Assembly: GCA_963920765.1 (NCBI GenBank)
Contig: OY987247.1
Coordinates: 12,682,471 to 12,746,470 of the forward strand
Direction of reading: 5' to 3'
Origin: Ulota crispa
Taxonomy: Eukaryota > Streptophyta > Bryopsida > Orthotrichales > Orthotrichaceae
Length of the DNA: 64,000 nucleotides
The first letter of the stretch is position 1, and every line of letters begins with the position of its first letter. Below the pieces are notes generated by a model that saw nothing but the letters and a program-made list of their open reading frames with translations, was not told where the DNA came from and did no database searches. Positions 52,775 through 64,000 of this stretch are shown piece after piece. The position numbers and the translations under genes are program-made.

Positions 52775-53926
52775 GGACAAGCCTTCTACAAATATAGTAG
52801 CTTTCATCACATTATTTGTTAAGCACAATGTCTTGCTAACTCTACAAGATTTGATTGGACACAAGTTTGTGGATTATATGCAATAATCCTTTAATCATCA
52901 TACTCAATAAAATGGGATATTTGCAAAGTCTCGAATATGAGATTTGGATTTACTACTGCTTGCGAGACTGCTTGGTGTCAAATTTTTCCAAGATTATTAT
53001 TTAATAAAACGTGAATTTAGCCTACTAATCACAAGCAACTGTATAATGTGCCACAACTAGAATTGATACAACAATTTTCATTCAACTTGAATTGGATTGC
53101 TAGTGATCCTAAAAATTAGACAATATACCAATTTAGTGAATACAAGGTTTTTCTGAACATTACAAATTGCAATATACCAAGCAATGTCCATGGATGACAA
53201 AACTTTGTGCAAATCCATGACTAGGACTAAGTTGGATACATTGCATTCACCACCCAACTTGCCACTTCATATTTAATTTCCAAGAGCATACTATATGAGA
53301 ACAATTTTGGGAAAGTCTACAAAGGAAAAACAATCGACAAATATCCTTGCATAGAAGTGCAGCTTATTTGCAAAAGAAAAGTGGGCAAACTTAAATGGGT
53401 TATTTTACAAAGGAAGCCTTCATTTTGAAGAGTTTTGGGTAAATTTGAAATGACCAAATTTGGTAATTGAATTTGATATGTAGAAGATCACTACAATTGT
53501 GTGAATTGCTATAGCATTTATTGAATTTTGTTTTGTTTTTTGTTTTGTTCCAGATGGAATGTGCAACATACCATTAGAAAGGTGAGTTGTTCCGACCCCT
53601 CCAACAATATATCATACATCTCATTTGGATGAAAAAATCCACCAGTGAACTTTGGTGAACATTCAAGTACAGTACATTATGATTTTTACCTCATTAAATT
53701 TTGTTAACAACACTACCATTTCCTCCCTACTCATGAAATTGAAGTGATGAGCAAAAAATTTGTTTGCCAATGTGAAAATATGCTTTTCCCAACATCAATA
53801 AATAGCATGGATTTTCAGCAACTTGGCCGGCACATGGAAATCTGCCCTAATTCTTTTCAAGAATCAGCTTGCCTTCTGTTGCAATCTTTGGTCCCACCTC
53901 CAATCAATCACCATGATCAATGAAGA
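52775..53926. other. AT-rich intergenic DNA, nothing recognised
   Basis: No gene, RNA or repeat ends could be supported. Confidence 0.35.
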
Positions 53927-54264
53927 TACAGTGGTGCTTGGTTAGCGTCAACACTTTGGGCTTGTAGAAAGTGTTGATTTTATAACATTGATCATAAACA
54001 AACACTCCATTTGTATTACTTTCCCTAGTTCTAGGAGTTGCATCTTTGGAGGTGCTTTCCCACCCATGCTTTCGGTACACTAACCAAACGCCTTTTTAAC
54101 TAATGAGTCAAAATGGGTATTGATGAAAAGAAATTGTTAACCATATGCAAGCACTTGACCTTAACCAGCTCATAATACATACTTTTGAACAAAATGGAAG
54201 TAGGTTGTGACCCTATCCATTTGTTGCTCTTACAAAGATTGACGCTAACCAAGCACCACTGTAT
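53927..54264. repeat. Perfect 26-bp inverted repeat with about 286-bp spacer
   Basis: Arm ATACAGTGGTGCTTGGTTAG and following bases (from 53927) recurs exactly as its complement ending at 54264. Similarity does not extend clearly beyond the arms. Confidence 0.8.
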
Positions 54265-54579
54265 TACCAAAACCAGCCACACCTCCATCAAACAGTACAA
54301 TCTTTCTCTAATGAGTTGCTTGCTACAATTGAACACTTACAGATCAACGTCCAAAACTTTGGAAGCTTCAATTTCAAACTCAAGGTCTATTGCAGATTCA
54401 CTAATTCTGCGCTGCATCATCTTCACAGTACTCTGGACATTTTCATTTCAAAGAAAAACCAAATTCTGATGTTTAAATTTAGCTAAATCATGTCTCACAA
54501 CTGTCATGGGGAAGAAAAGTCCATTGCTTGTGGTCCACACAACCTCACACGAACTAGATGCTGTTAGCTCAATATGTTA

Positions 54580-54836
54580 GGACATCTCCACCGGTGGCTC
54601 AGACGGGCTCAAAGTGGATGAAAAGTGTTGAAGCCCCTCTCAAAATCTTCTTAAGACATTTGGTCCTATGGGACTTTATTCTCTGCATTCTTTGATAAGT
54701 GGTGAACTGTTTATTTATGGAGCGTGTTGGAGTGCAAGGCCACCTTTTTGAAAAGCATGGGTGGAAATCAATGGGCTTGAGGGCCAGCCAAAACAGATGA
54801 AAAACTCTGAAAGAGCCTAGACGAATGGAGATGCTC
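54580..54836. mobile_element. Tourist-like MITE (PIF/Harbinger type), 257 bp
   Basis: Target duplication TTA at 54577-54579 and 54837-54839. Ends GGACATCTCCACCGG and CGAATGGAGATGCTC. A 3-bp TTA duplication with such ends is usual for Tourist elements. Confidence 0.7.
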
Positions 54837-54839
54837 TTA

Positions 54840-55469
54840 AATATCCTTGCATCTTCTTTTTATATAAATTACCATATTTTGAGGTAGTACACTTGTCAAT
54901 CATTGTTTAGCTAGGCTATTCTCACATCATATTCCAATTTCTGCTGCAAGATGAGCCTTTCCTATTGCTACACTTTTTGGTAGGGAATTGTTAAATCCAC
55001 CACATTTTTTGCTAGATCCACCACAAGGGCCACCCAAGACACCACACCACAAGCCCCACCCCAGACCCCACCCCTCTCATTTTCATCTGGCTTTTTAATC
55101 CAAGCACCAGAAAATAAAAAATCAAATTGGTTTTTAACCAATTGATTTCAATTTCACTCAACTTTTTTCACATTTCATTTGACTAACTTTTAATTGCTTC
55201 TAGGTTCTCCCCGTACATTATTTAGAAGTTCCTTAAAGAAAAAAAAGGAAATTGATATGGACAATGTGGGTGGCCCACCATTAGCAAGCATCTTTTCATC
55301 CGAAGGTTGGGCGTCCCACCCACACTCACCCTGGCCAAGTACATATTTACACGGCACATCTTGTGTGGAGTGCACTGTGTACAGAGAAGAAGTGGAGATG
55401 CTCTCATCCTTGCCAAGCAACGAGTTAGCAAAAGTATGCACCACATGATCCGGTGTTGCTATTGAATAT
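54840..55469. other. Intergenic DNA with overlapping frames on both strands
   Basis: Frames at about 55190-55448 overlap on opposite strands and have no family features. No gene is called. Confidence 0.35.
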
Positions 55470-55473
55470 TTAA

Positions 55474-56237
55474 CCCCTGAGAGTCCAGGCTAATTTCACC
55501 AAAATCAGGTTTTTGGAGAGTGACAACTATGATGCATTGTATCTTAGTCAATCAAATGATTCACAAAAAGTAACTATTAAAAATAGTGAAGCATCTACTT
55601 AGAAAATGGCTTGCAAATTTTGGGAACAACTGACTATGGGAGATGGGAGATTATAATATTTGATCAAACAATATGTGATGACAATCACATTTTTTGGTAG
55701 GTACTTGCTATTTGATGATTTTTACAAAATTTTATAAGCCCCAGATTCATCTTAAATTTTGTGAGCAGCAAGATTATATGTGAATGTGCACATGTGAAAA
55801 TTATTAAAGATTGCACTTCTTTTTATGTCAGATTTTAGGGCTTCAAATGGCTATAGCACAGAAAACAATGACTAGCACAATCGCTGACGGTTGCCATAAT
55901 AAGGGTTTAGAACATGCTTGAATCCTTGCCAACAACTTTCCCGCTACCACAAAGCTTAGTACACAAGAAAGCTTGCAAGAGATATTGATTGGTTGCAGTC
56001 TGTAAAACACTGCTTGCCACTTTGCCTCCAATGCCCCTTATGGTGTTTCACCCAATCAAATCTCTTGCAGCACTTGTACAACATTTGGCTTTCCTCGCCA
56101 TTACTCCATTAGCATGGACAAATTGAATGCTTTCATAATTGTAGTTTATAGCAAGATCAAAAAGTTAGATCCAATGCCTCAAAACAAGGTTTTGAAATCA
56201 TGGCAAGCAATATATGAGGCAATGGGGGCGCTAAGGG
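55474..56237. mobile_element. Group T element, 764 bp
   Basis: TTAA at 55470-55473 and 56238-56241; ends CCCCTGAGAGTCC and GGGGGCGCTAAGGG. No coding capacity. Confidence 0.7.
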
Positions 56238-56241
56238 TTAA

Positions 56242-57015
56242 TGCAGTGGAGGATCCGGAGAAACCGAGACGTAAGCTGCATTCCCACTTTGTGTTTGGTA
56301 TTATCGTTTTAAAAATTTAGCAAGGAACATTGTTCATCAAAAAGCCAAATTAACAGCTAGTTACAGCATATTAACGAGAGGATTGGAAATTAGGTTTAAA
56401 ATTTAAGTGTTCACTGTTCTCACATTACCTCGGTTTTACACGTCAGTACTGCCAACGTGGTAGGAATCATCAACGGAAGTGGGGGTTCACACCTATAATC
56501 GCTTTTGGCAGAAGTAAGTTGTCATGCTGCAGGGAGCTATTTGTGTCTCTCTCATCTTCTTCTCTCCTTGTCTTCTTCTCTCTGAAAGTTTTGCAAAAGT
56601 CACCAAACGTTCATTTGTAATGCAACCCCGTGCTTGCATTACCAAAAACTACAACAGAGCTCCCGTAAATCTTGATTTTTGCTAGATTTTCCAACTACAA
56701 AAATCTTGGACTTTATCCCAAAAATTCTAGACTATTATCTCCGACACCCACTCTTACAAGCCTCCCCACTGGGCTGCCAGGTAGGCTCGACCTCAAATAC
56801 CCCTGCCTTGTGGGAACGCACACCATGCAAAGTACTTTTATAACAACTATTTGTTCTTTCATCAGAACAAGTGGGAATGCACCTGTAGATAACAAGGCAA
56901 TCTATCCACCGACTCAAGTATGCATGTATAGACAGTTTCAGACAGTTTCAGCCAATAAGGTAAAATGTCTGTACCGACCATTTCAGAAAAGTAAGAAAGA
57001 GGAACGACTAAGTAA
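56242..57015. other. Intergenic DNA, nothing recognised
   Basis: A frame at 56672-57169 continues into the tandem repeat below but has no family features. Confidence 0.35.
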
Positions 57016-57092
57016 GAAAGGCTTCCACAACAGGACCCCAAGAAAGGCTCCCACAACAGGACCCCAAGAAAGGCTCCCACAACAGGACCCAC
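57016..57092 (+). repeat. 26-bp tandem repeat, about 3 units
   Basis: Units beginning GAAAGGCTYCCACAACAGGA at 57016, 57042 and 57068. Units 1 and 2 differ at one base. Confidence 0.9.
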
Positions 57093-57262
57093 TTCTTGAA
57101 GGATTAATCTGCAATCTCAAGGCCTGGAGACTAATCTGTAATTCAATTCAATACCATAGTACTCACTGACACCAAGTAATCACTGTCCTGGATCGTCAAT
57201 TCTGATAGATTGGGACTATATCTGATACAGATTTCCTAGTGTTTTTAGAACTTTTGGAGTAA

Positions 57263-57588
57263 GGTAGGAGCCTCATATTCTAATCATGCTCAAAATTGGT
57301 CTACCTTCTCAAATGTATATCACGTGTACATGCTATTTTTCATAGGTTTCAAAAATGTACAAGAAGTGTACATTTGAAAAGGTGAACCGTTATAGAGTCC
57401 TATGGCCTTTTCACTTCAAAATTTTATAACTAATTACACAAAATTTCAAAAAATATGAAACAACTTGGGTTAAATGTAAATTCTTCTTATCTTTCAAGGA
57501 AAATTTACTAAAAAATAGTTCAAGAAGTTTCACCTCCCCAAATTTCAATTTTGGCCCTTAGATGGTCCATTCATGAGCCTCCTACCTT
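57263..57588. mobile_element. MITE family C
   Basis: Left GGTAGGAGCCTCAT and right ATGAGCCTCCTACC, with AGATGGTCCATTCATGAGCC before the right tip as at 60036-60056. Confidence 0.6.
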
Positions 57589-57603
57589 ACTTATGTGTAG
57601 GGT

Positions 57604-57955
57604 TGTTACTTTGGGCAAGAATTGGTTGTTAGACAGCACAAGCAGATGCAAAACAGATAGCACGCACACACGTATGGACATGTTTGTTCTCTCTTGTTTT
57701 GAAGGGAATTTTTAGGGTTCTTAACCTTAAAAAGGAAGACTCAACTTATTATTTTTTATTTTTATTATGTGATATGATTTTAAATTCACATTTTGACTTC
57801 AAGCTGATAGCAATGAATGTCATTAACATGTATGAGGTAAGATTTTTTTAATCATTTTTTGTCATTTTTTAAAGTCAACTATGAGTTGACTATATCAAAC
57901 GAACTTGAGCTCACTTGGGCAGTTCAGGTGGACGGGCAGTCCAATAGGACAACCA
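57604..57955. mobile_element. MITE family E
   Basis: GGTTGTTACTTTGGGCAAG at the left and GGGCAGTCCAATAGGACAAC at the right. The interior (TTGACTTCAAGCTGATAGCA, GTCAACTATGAGTTGACT) matches 40136-40526. Confidence 0.55.
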
Positions 57956-58327
57956 TGCATTGAATTAGTGTCTAAATGTATTACATGATGTTTTTTGAAG
58001 CAACAAGAGTCTCTCAACAACAAAATCATAGAAATTTTAAGCTACTATAATAATGCATCTTCTTTCTATTCATTGGATTGTGAAAAACCAAAACCTCCCT
58101 TGTACTTTTATGGTTTTACGTTTGATAAAAGAGCTTTGATTCTATCTCTTTATCTTTCAAAGTAACTTCATGATTCCAATTATCCCACAAAAATCTCATT
58201 ACTTGTCAATGAGGACATACAAGAGAGTAGAGAAAGGAATTCAGAACAAAAAAAACCCCATAAAACACAAAATCACCCGATCATTTTGCTCATCAAAGGT
58301 TTCTTGAACTATGCTTGAACATCTATC

Positions 58328-58771
58328 ATTAGAGGAAAAATGAGCTCAAGAGAAGTCCTCAAGGGAGGTGGCTAGAGGGGTCAAAAGTATTTAAATGTAA
58401 TGTCCTTTTTCAAATCAAAAAAGTCTAATGTCTTATACCTGCTTGCACTTTATGACATATAGTACTTCATGAAGATAATTTTGTTTTACAATATCATATT
58501 ATCTTTGTTTGATGAGTGTCCTTGTTTGATTGGAAATCCTAATTATAATTTATTATTGTGTCCCACTAGAGGTCCTTGCATTAGTAATTGTCATGTTATA
58601 ATATTGCTTTGCATCATCAAATCCTATTGTCATGTAGCATGGTACATTTGAGTACTTCACACAAGGTAGAGACCCTTGTGTAGGTACCTTACCAATGCTT
58701 CTCCTACCTCAATAAATTGGGTGGTGTGTCAAGATTGGGAGGCCTTCTCTTGAGCTCATTTTCCCTCTCTT
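58328..58771. mobile_element. MITE family D, copy 1
   Basis: Left ATTAGAGGAAAAATGAGCTC and right GAGCTCATTTTCCCTCTCTT are inverted repeats. It is similar along its whole length to 60205-60634. Confidence 0.75.
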
Positions 58772-59459
58772 GAAGGTATAGTAGAACTCCGCTAAAGTGA
58801 TATGGTTGGGACCATAGGAATTAGATTAGTTTAAGTACGTTATTAGTTAATTACCTTGAGGTTAGTGCCCGGATACCACGAATGAGTATTACTACTATTG
58901 ACTTAATTGCTTTCATTTATGATTGACGTATGGCCTGACATTAAGATTTGTGTTATACAATAGTTTATAAAGCATATTAGCTTAAAAGATATTAGCTTAC
59001 AGGAGTTCTACTGTATTATGCTTGAATTGCAACCCTATGATTAAAAGGGTCTATATGATTAGTTCAAGAATAGATATTAAGTGGTTTCTAAATGGATCCT
59101 TTCAATCATTGAATGGATAGAGGATAAAAGTGTATTTTTTTGTAAGAACGTACCCTACCCATTGGTTTCAGTTCATCTATTTACAAGTTGCAATGGATGG
59201 ACTTTGGAGACATATGAGTCACAGTGTCTATTACACTTTCAAAATTCATCAGTAATTCAATAAAATTTCAAACAATATAAAAAAATTTGTGTTACATTTG
59301 ACATCTACTTTGCTCTATCTAAAAATTAGATTAAAAAATCTTTTTGCCTCAAAAAGCCCATGAAAAAACAAATCAGCCCTTAAAGTGACGCTTTAAGAGC
59401 ACACTACGGCTTAAGAGTGCACTCACTTCTTCAACAGAAACTCAAAACCTAGATATAAA
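58772..59459. other. AT-rich intergenic DNA, nothing recognised
   Basis: No supported feature. Confidence 0.35.
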
Positions 59460-60062
59460 GTAGGAGGCTTGAACTCCTTTAGGGCATTTTGAACCGCCCA
59501 CTTAGGGGTCTCTAAAACAATGCAAAGTGGTTCTTAAGTGGGTCATATTTTATATGTTGAAAAATTGTACTTGTGTATGCAGTATTTTAGGAACTTAAGA
59601 GAGTGACATGAGCCACTGTTGAGTAAGTTTATTGGTTATAATTGTGTTTAGATTTGTCTTTCAATAAAATATAGATATATGTCATATTAAAACAAATGGA
59701 AACACTTTTTCAATCATAATTTGAGTATTAGAATATGGAATGGGTACTTGCACGCTTTAAGAGCCTTAGTGGAGCATTCTCAACTTTGTAGTGGTTGCTT
59801 TTAGGACTCATGTGCTCCATTTACAAGCCGCCTTTGAATCATGAATGCTACCACCTATGATCAAGAATAGCTACTTGTGCATCTTTTGCTTTGATAAATT
59901 TTAGTTAATTCAAACTAACTCAAAAAAAAAATCAACTTAAACTGCCACATAAGTGTCTCTTCTTTGGCTTTCTACCCAAAATATTTTTGTTTTACCAAGC
60001 TGCCCTGATTTTTCCGCAAAAGCGCACGTTCCCTTAGATGGTCCATTCACAAGCCTTCTACC
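59460..60062. mobile_element. MITE family C, about 600 bp
   Basis: Left GTAGGAGGCTTGAAC and right AAGCCTTCTACC; the subterminal TTAGATGGTCCATTCA is shared with 57263-57588. Confidence 0.55.
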
Positions 60063-60204
60063 TTAGTTGAATAAAAACTTCCAAGTGACGTGAAGTTTCA
60101 CTTTGTTTGAGTTAGTGCACGAGTTTTGTCTTGTGAAACTGGCTGACTTTCTTCCATGTAAGTTATGCCTCCCTGAGTTCCTAAAGTTGACACATACGGA
60201 GTAC

Positions 60205-60634
60205 ATTAGAGGAAAAATGAGCGCAACAGAAGGCCCCTATGGGAAGTGGTTGGAGGGGTCAAAAGCATTTAAATATAATATCATTTTTCAAATGAAAAGA
60301 GACTAATACCCTATACTTATTTACAAGTACTTCATGAGAGTAATCTCTTTTTACAATATCATATGCTTTTTGTTTGATGAGTGTCCTTGTTTAATTGGGA
60401 ATTCTAGTCCTAGTTTATTCTTGTGTCCTACTAAAGGTCCTTGCATTTGTCATTGTCATGTTATAATATTATTTTCCATCATCAATCTTTTTGTTATGTA
60501 CCATGGTACACCTAAGTAATTCACACTAGGTAGAGACACTTGTATAGGTACCTTACCTATGCTTCTCCTACCTCAATAAATCAAGTGGTTTGTCAAGGTA
60601 TAGGGGCCTTCTCTTGAGCTCATTTTTCCTCTAA
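60205..60634. mobile_element. MITE family D, copy 2
   Basis: ATTAGAGGAAAAATGAGC at the left and GAGCTCATTTTTCCTCTAAT at the right. Same orientation as 58328-58771 (shared TTTGATGAGTGTCCTTGTTT). Confidence 0.8.
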
Positions 60635-60732
60635 TGCATATCTAGATTCATTTACTAAGGTCCTTGCACAAAAGTAAACAAAAACAAGAAAAACAACATG
60701 GTTGTGTAGGCTTATCCACAGTTGTCACATTG

Positions 60733-61031
60733 AACACCATATTCATTAAAATGGGAAATTGGGCACCTCTAAAAATAACCATGTGGATTTCAACTTAAAT
60801 CAGCAATTTCCACTAAAAGTAGATATTTCAGCTAAATTGACATAAAACTTTCTAATTTTAGGTTAGTTTTGAAACGTTTTACATAAAACCTTCTAATTTT
60901 AGGTCAATTTTGAAAGGTTTTATTGCAATTTAGCTTGACTTGAGCTAAATTGCAATAAAACCTTCCATCGGATTTCCTTTCAACTACCTCTCAATTTAGT
61001 GGAAATCTCCCATTTTAATGAATATGGTGTT
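60733..61031. mobile_element. Group A MITE, palindromic subfamily, 299 bp
   Basis: Ends AACACCATATTCATTAAAAT and ATTTTAATGAATATGGTGTT, with perfect ATTG at 60729-60732 and 61032-61035. It interrupts a family E copy. The empty version GTTGTCACATTGGATTG is at 61169-61185. Confidence 0.9.
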
Positions 61032-61162
61032 ATTGGATTGTTTGTCTGTTTGTTTGCCCATCTGTCCAGAGTGCTCAACTGAACTCAAATTTTTCTAGTA
61101 CAGCCAACTCACAATTGACTTCAAAAATATGATAAAAAATGATTTAAAAATCTTACTTTGTA

Positions 61163-63003
61163 CCATGGTTGTCACATTGGATTGCCTGTCTATTTGCTTG
61201 CTTGTTTGTCCAAAATGCTCAATTGAGCTCATGTCCATTTAAAGTGCCCAATAGCATGATTGTTACATTGGGCCACCTATTTGCTTGCCCGTCTGTCTGC
61301 CAGAAGTGCCCAATTGAGCTCATGTCCATCCAATGTGGTCAACTCACAGTTGACTTCAAAAAACGGTACAAAATGATATAAAAAAGCTTACTTTGTACAT
61401 GCTGGTGATACTCATTGTTGCCAACATGAAGTCAAAATGACAATTTAATCCCTAAAAGACCAAGCCCCCTTTTGGGGGCTTGGTGGGATTTTGGGCATGT
61501 ACCTATGGCTAAACTACTTTGCATGATTTTTTGAAACTTTTATAAAGGGGTGGAACTCAAATATCTACATGGGCATCTAATTTTTTCTTCATTTTGACAT
61601 TTATTGGAGAAGTTAAAAATGAATTTATGGAAACAAGCGAGTTTGGGCAGTCCAAAAACTTCTTTAAAATTTTCATTTAAAAAAAATAAAAATATGAAAT
61701 ATGTTCATTAGACTTATATGTACATAGGTAGCTTTGCATCATTCAACTTGACAAGATGAAAGTTATTAGAAGTTCTTGTTTGCGGGTAGGTGTGGAAAAT
61801 CTCAAAACCATGCCTACCCGCAAACTAAAAGTTTTCATAACTTTCACCTCATCTATCAAAATTGAATGATTCAAAACCCCCCATGTTTATATAAGTCTAC
61901 AGAACCTATTTCATATTTTTGTATTTTTTAAATACAATTTTTAAAGAAGTTTTTGGGCTGCCCAATTTTGTTTGTTTTTGGATATTCATTTAACTTCTTC
62001 AATAAATGTTAGAATGAAGAAAGAATTAGATGCCCAAGTATATATTTGAGTTCCACACCTCAATAACAGTTTCAAAAAAAATACAAAAAGTAAATTAGCT
62101 GTAGGTACATGCCCAAAATCCATTTGTCCCCCAAGGGGACAGTTGGTCTTTTAGGGGTTAAAGCCACGTCATGTGATAAAAATGAGAAATAATAATTTAA
62201 TTCTTCCATTTTTAGGTCAAAAACCCTAAAAACGATCATATAACTACAAGAAGACGGACATGTCCGCTTGTCTTGTCTTTTTCGTCCGCCAAACTCTCCC
62301 ATCCAATAGCCAAAAGTTGCCCAATGTAAAAACCTTGCCAAATAGAGCTCAAGTTTGTCCAATGGAGTCAACTCATTGTTGACTAAAAAAAATTCATAAA
62401 AAAACATAAAATAACTTAGTGCTTTGTACATGCTAGTGACTCCCATTCTTTGTCAACATGAAGTCAAAACGTGGATTTAAAGCCATATCACGTAATCATG
62501 GTTGTTACATTGGGCCGCTTGTACGCCTGAAGTGCCCAATTGAGATCATAGTCTGTCCAGTGAAGTCAACTCATAGTTGACTTTAAAATGGTGTAAAATG
62601 ATAAAAAAACTTTCTTTGTACATGCTAGTGACACTTGTTATTGCCAACATGGACTCAAAGCCATATCACGTATAAAAAATGAAAAATCATAATTTGATTT
62701 TTCCATTTTTAGGTCAAAAACCCTAAAAATGCCCTAACAAATGTGAGTGGATAGACACATCCTCCCTTTCGGTCCGATTTGTCTGCATGTTTGTGTTGTC
62801 CAACAATCTCACTTGCCCAAATTAACAACGCTGCACGTAATAGAAATGAAAAATAGTAATTTGATTCTTCTTTTTCTGGGTCAAATCCTAAAAATGCCCT
62901 AAAAAAAGAGAATGGACAAACACGTCTATTTGTGCTATCCCTTTTGTGTGCATCTGCTTACAATGTTGTCTAACAGCCAAACCTTGCTTGAAGTAACAAC
63001 TAT
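61163..63003. repeat. Family E copies, partly tandem, one split by a group T element
   Basis: Blocks beginning ATGGTTGTYACATTGG at 61164, about 61257 and 62498, with GTTGACTT, CATGCTAGTGAC and CCATTTTTAGGTCAAAAACC blocks repeated several times. The group T element 61449-62157 sits in one copy. Individual ends could not all be placed. Confidence 0.55.
61449..62157. mobile_element. Group T foldback element, 709 bp
   Basis: TTAA at 61445-61448 and 62158-62161. Ends TCCCTAAAAGACCAAG and TTGGTCTTTTAGGGG. Nearly the whole element is one inverted repeat with arms of about 340 bp meeting near 61795 (GCGGGTAGGTGTGG and CCATGCCTACCCGC). The empty site is at 62475-62482 in a sister repeat, where one TTAA joins the same flanks. 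Confidence 0.85.
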
Positions 63004-63083
63004 GGCTTATCAAAAACTTCAAGGTAGTAACATAATTGTAACAAAAAAACCAAGACCAGTTCTACAGTGCACCTTTCTATTAA

Positions 63084-63200
63084 CCCTTAAGCGCCCCAGC
63101 AATAGGATCCTGTCGTTGGGGCCCACAATTTCATCTCATTTTTTCTCTTAGTTTGTACCATGAAAACAATCATGGTTGGTCCCCATCAACAGAGAAGCTC
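63084..63200 (-). mobile_element. Group T element, partial
   Basis: TTAA at 63080-63083 then CCCTTAAGCGCCCCAGC. It matches the right half of 6743-7860 in reverse (AGGATCCTGTCG, ACAATCATGGTTGGTCCCCA) and breaks off at a run of G near 63202. Confidence 0.65.
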
Positions 63201-63202
63201 GA

Positions 63203-63589
63203 GGGGGGGGGGGCTCACACACTCTTACGTTTGTATATCATGTGAGATAATGGGGTATTTAAAGGGGAGTATTTATGTTCTCTAAGGGAATTTTTTCCTC
63301 CCTATCTTTAGATAAAAAGCTACTATGGTGTATTTTACACCACCCTATATTTATTTGTAAATGATTTAGAGAACAAATTTACAACACCCTATTTTATTTT
63401 CAAATTGGAAATTACAATAATTGAGACAATGAAAGCTAGGAGCATTCAAATTGCTAGAACACATGTCTATAGAGAATCACTCTCTTCCTGCTCTAACCTG
63501 CTTGCTCTCACATGTATGGCATATTCAATGACTTCTAGAATCTAGATTATTCAATGAATTATGGACTAAGCATCTTTTGAGAAAAACAT
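63203..63589. other. Intergenic DNA, nothing recognised
   Basis: No supported feature. Confidence 0.35.
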
Positions 63590-63702
63590 CAGGAGATCTC
63601 CCAATGATTGTGTACATCGGGAGATCTTCCTATGGTTGTGTAGATCGGAAGATCTTCTGATGGTTGTGTAGATCAAGAAATCTCCCAATGGTTGTTTACA
63701 CA
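63590..63702. repeat. Degenerate 27-28 bp minisatellite, 4 units
   Basis: Units of the form GGAGATCTYCCWATGGTTGT followed by GTAGATC. They are adjacent, without spacers. Confidence 0.8.
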
Positions 63703-64000
63703 TAGCGCCGCTTCCTCGGCCACTTTGACATTTGCAAAACTCGAGACCAATGAATTCAACAGAGAAATTACACGCAAGCATACAACACCTGTGCTATCAG
63801 AAGGAAAATAAGCCCACTAGAGGAATCCGAGGGGCATGACACCTTACCAATAGTCTAAACATGAAGCACCTTGAGGCATCCAAAGCAAATAAACCTCAAT
63901 AAGGGTAGGTTACTATTGTTACAGTGTAACCCTACACCTATTCCCGCTGACAACAACACATTGCAATAGCCACGTGTAACCCTAAACCCGTAAATCCTAA
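63703..64000. other. Intergenic DNA to the window end
   Basis: No supported feature. Confidence 0.35.

Noticed and set aside
55190-55448. Three overlapping frames on both strands
   Set aside because: Mutually exclusive, with no family features.
56672-57169. 165-aa frame as a gene
   Set aside because: Composition is not protein-like, its end runs through a 26-bp tandem repeat, and no promoter or splice context is visible.
63590-63702. CRISPR-like array
   Set aside because: Units are adjacent and degenerate without spacers, in a plant nuclear context.

Overview
This is nuclear DNA of a land plant. Two large intron-containing genes have GT-AG introns of roughly 60 to 900 bp, and their proteins belong to plant families: an RRM plus SPOC protein and a BEACH-WD40 protein of the BCHB type. 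Short introns, AT-rich intergenic DNA and very many miniature transposons suggest a non-seed plant such as a moss or liverwort. The species cannot be settled from the sequence alone.

Layout. Bases 1-3043 hold the 3' part of a spen-like RRM/SPOC gene (6 exons visible). Bases 3044-10470 are intergenic and filled with foldback and TTAA-flanked elements, including a three-level nest. Bases 10470-29709 hold a complete BEACH-WD40 gene that I could splice into 31 exons with consistent phases (10,164 nt, 3,387 aa). Bases 32150-40130 hold a tandem cluster of three related genes for small membrane-anchored glycine-rich proteins: one intact, one with a frame slip in its glycine run, one dead. Bases 47252-49755 hold a two-exon gene for a small, probably secreted protein of unknown family whose intron is mostly MITEs. 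The rest, to 64000, is repeat-rich DNA with no gene I can support.

Two MITE groups dominate. Group T has CCCCTRAG-type ends flanked by TTAA on both sides; nested copies and an empty site support a TTAA target duplication, which is piggyBac/Kolobok-like behaviour. Group A has AACACCATATT-type ends and a 4-bp target duplication, shown by perfect flanks (GTAT, ATTC, ATTG, AAAA) and one empty site. Other families include MULE-like foldbacks with 9-bp duplications, one Tourist-like element with TTA, and several unnamed families.

The most unusual observation is in the glycine-rich cluster. All three copies end in, or once ended in, TGT TAA, and that stop codon lies inside a TTAA. In two of the three copies a group T element sits exactly at this TTAA, in opposite orientations, so stop codons were used independently as transposon target sites.
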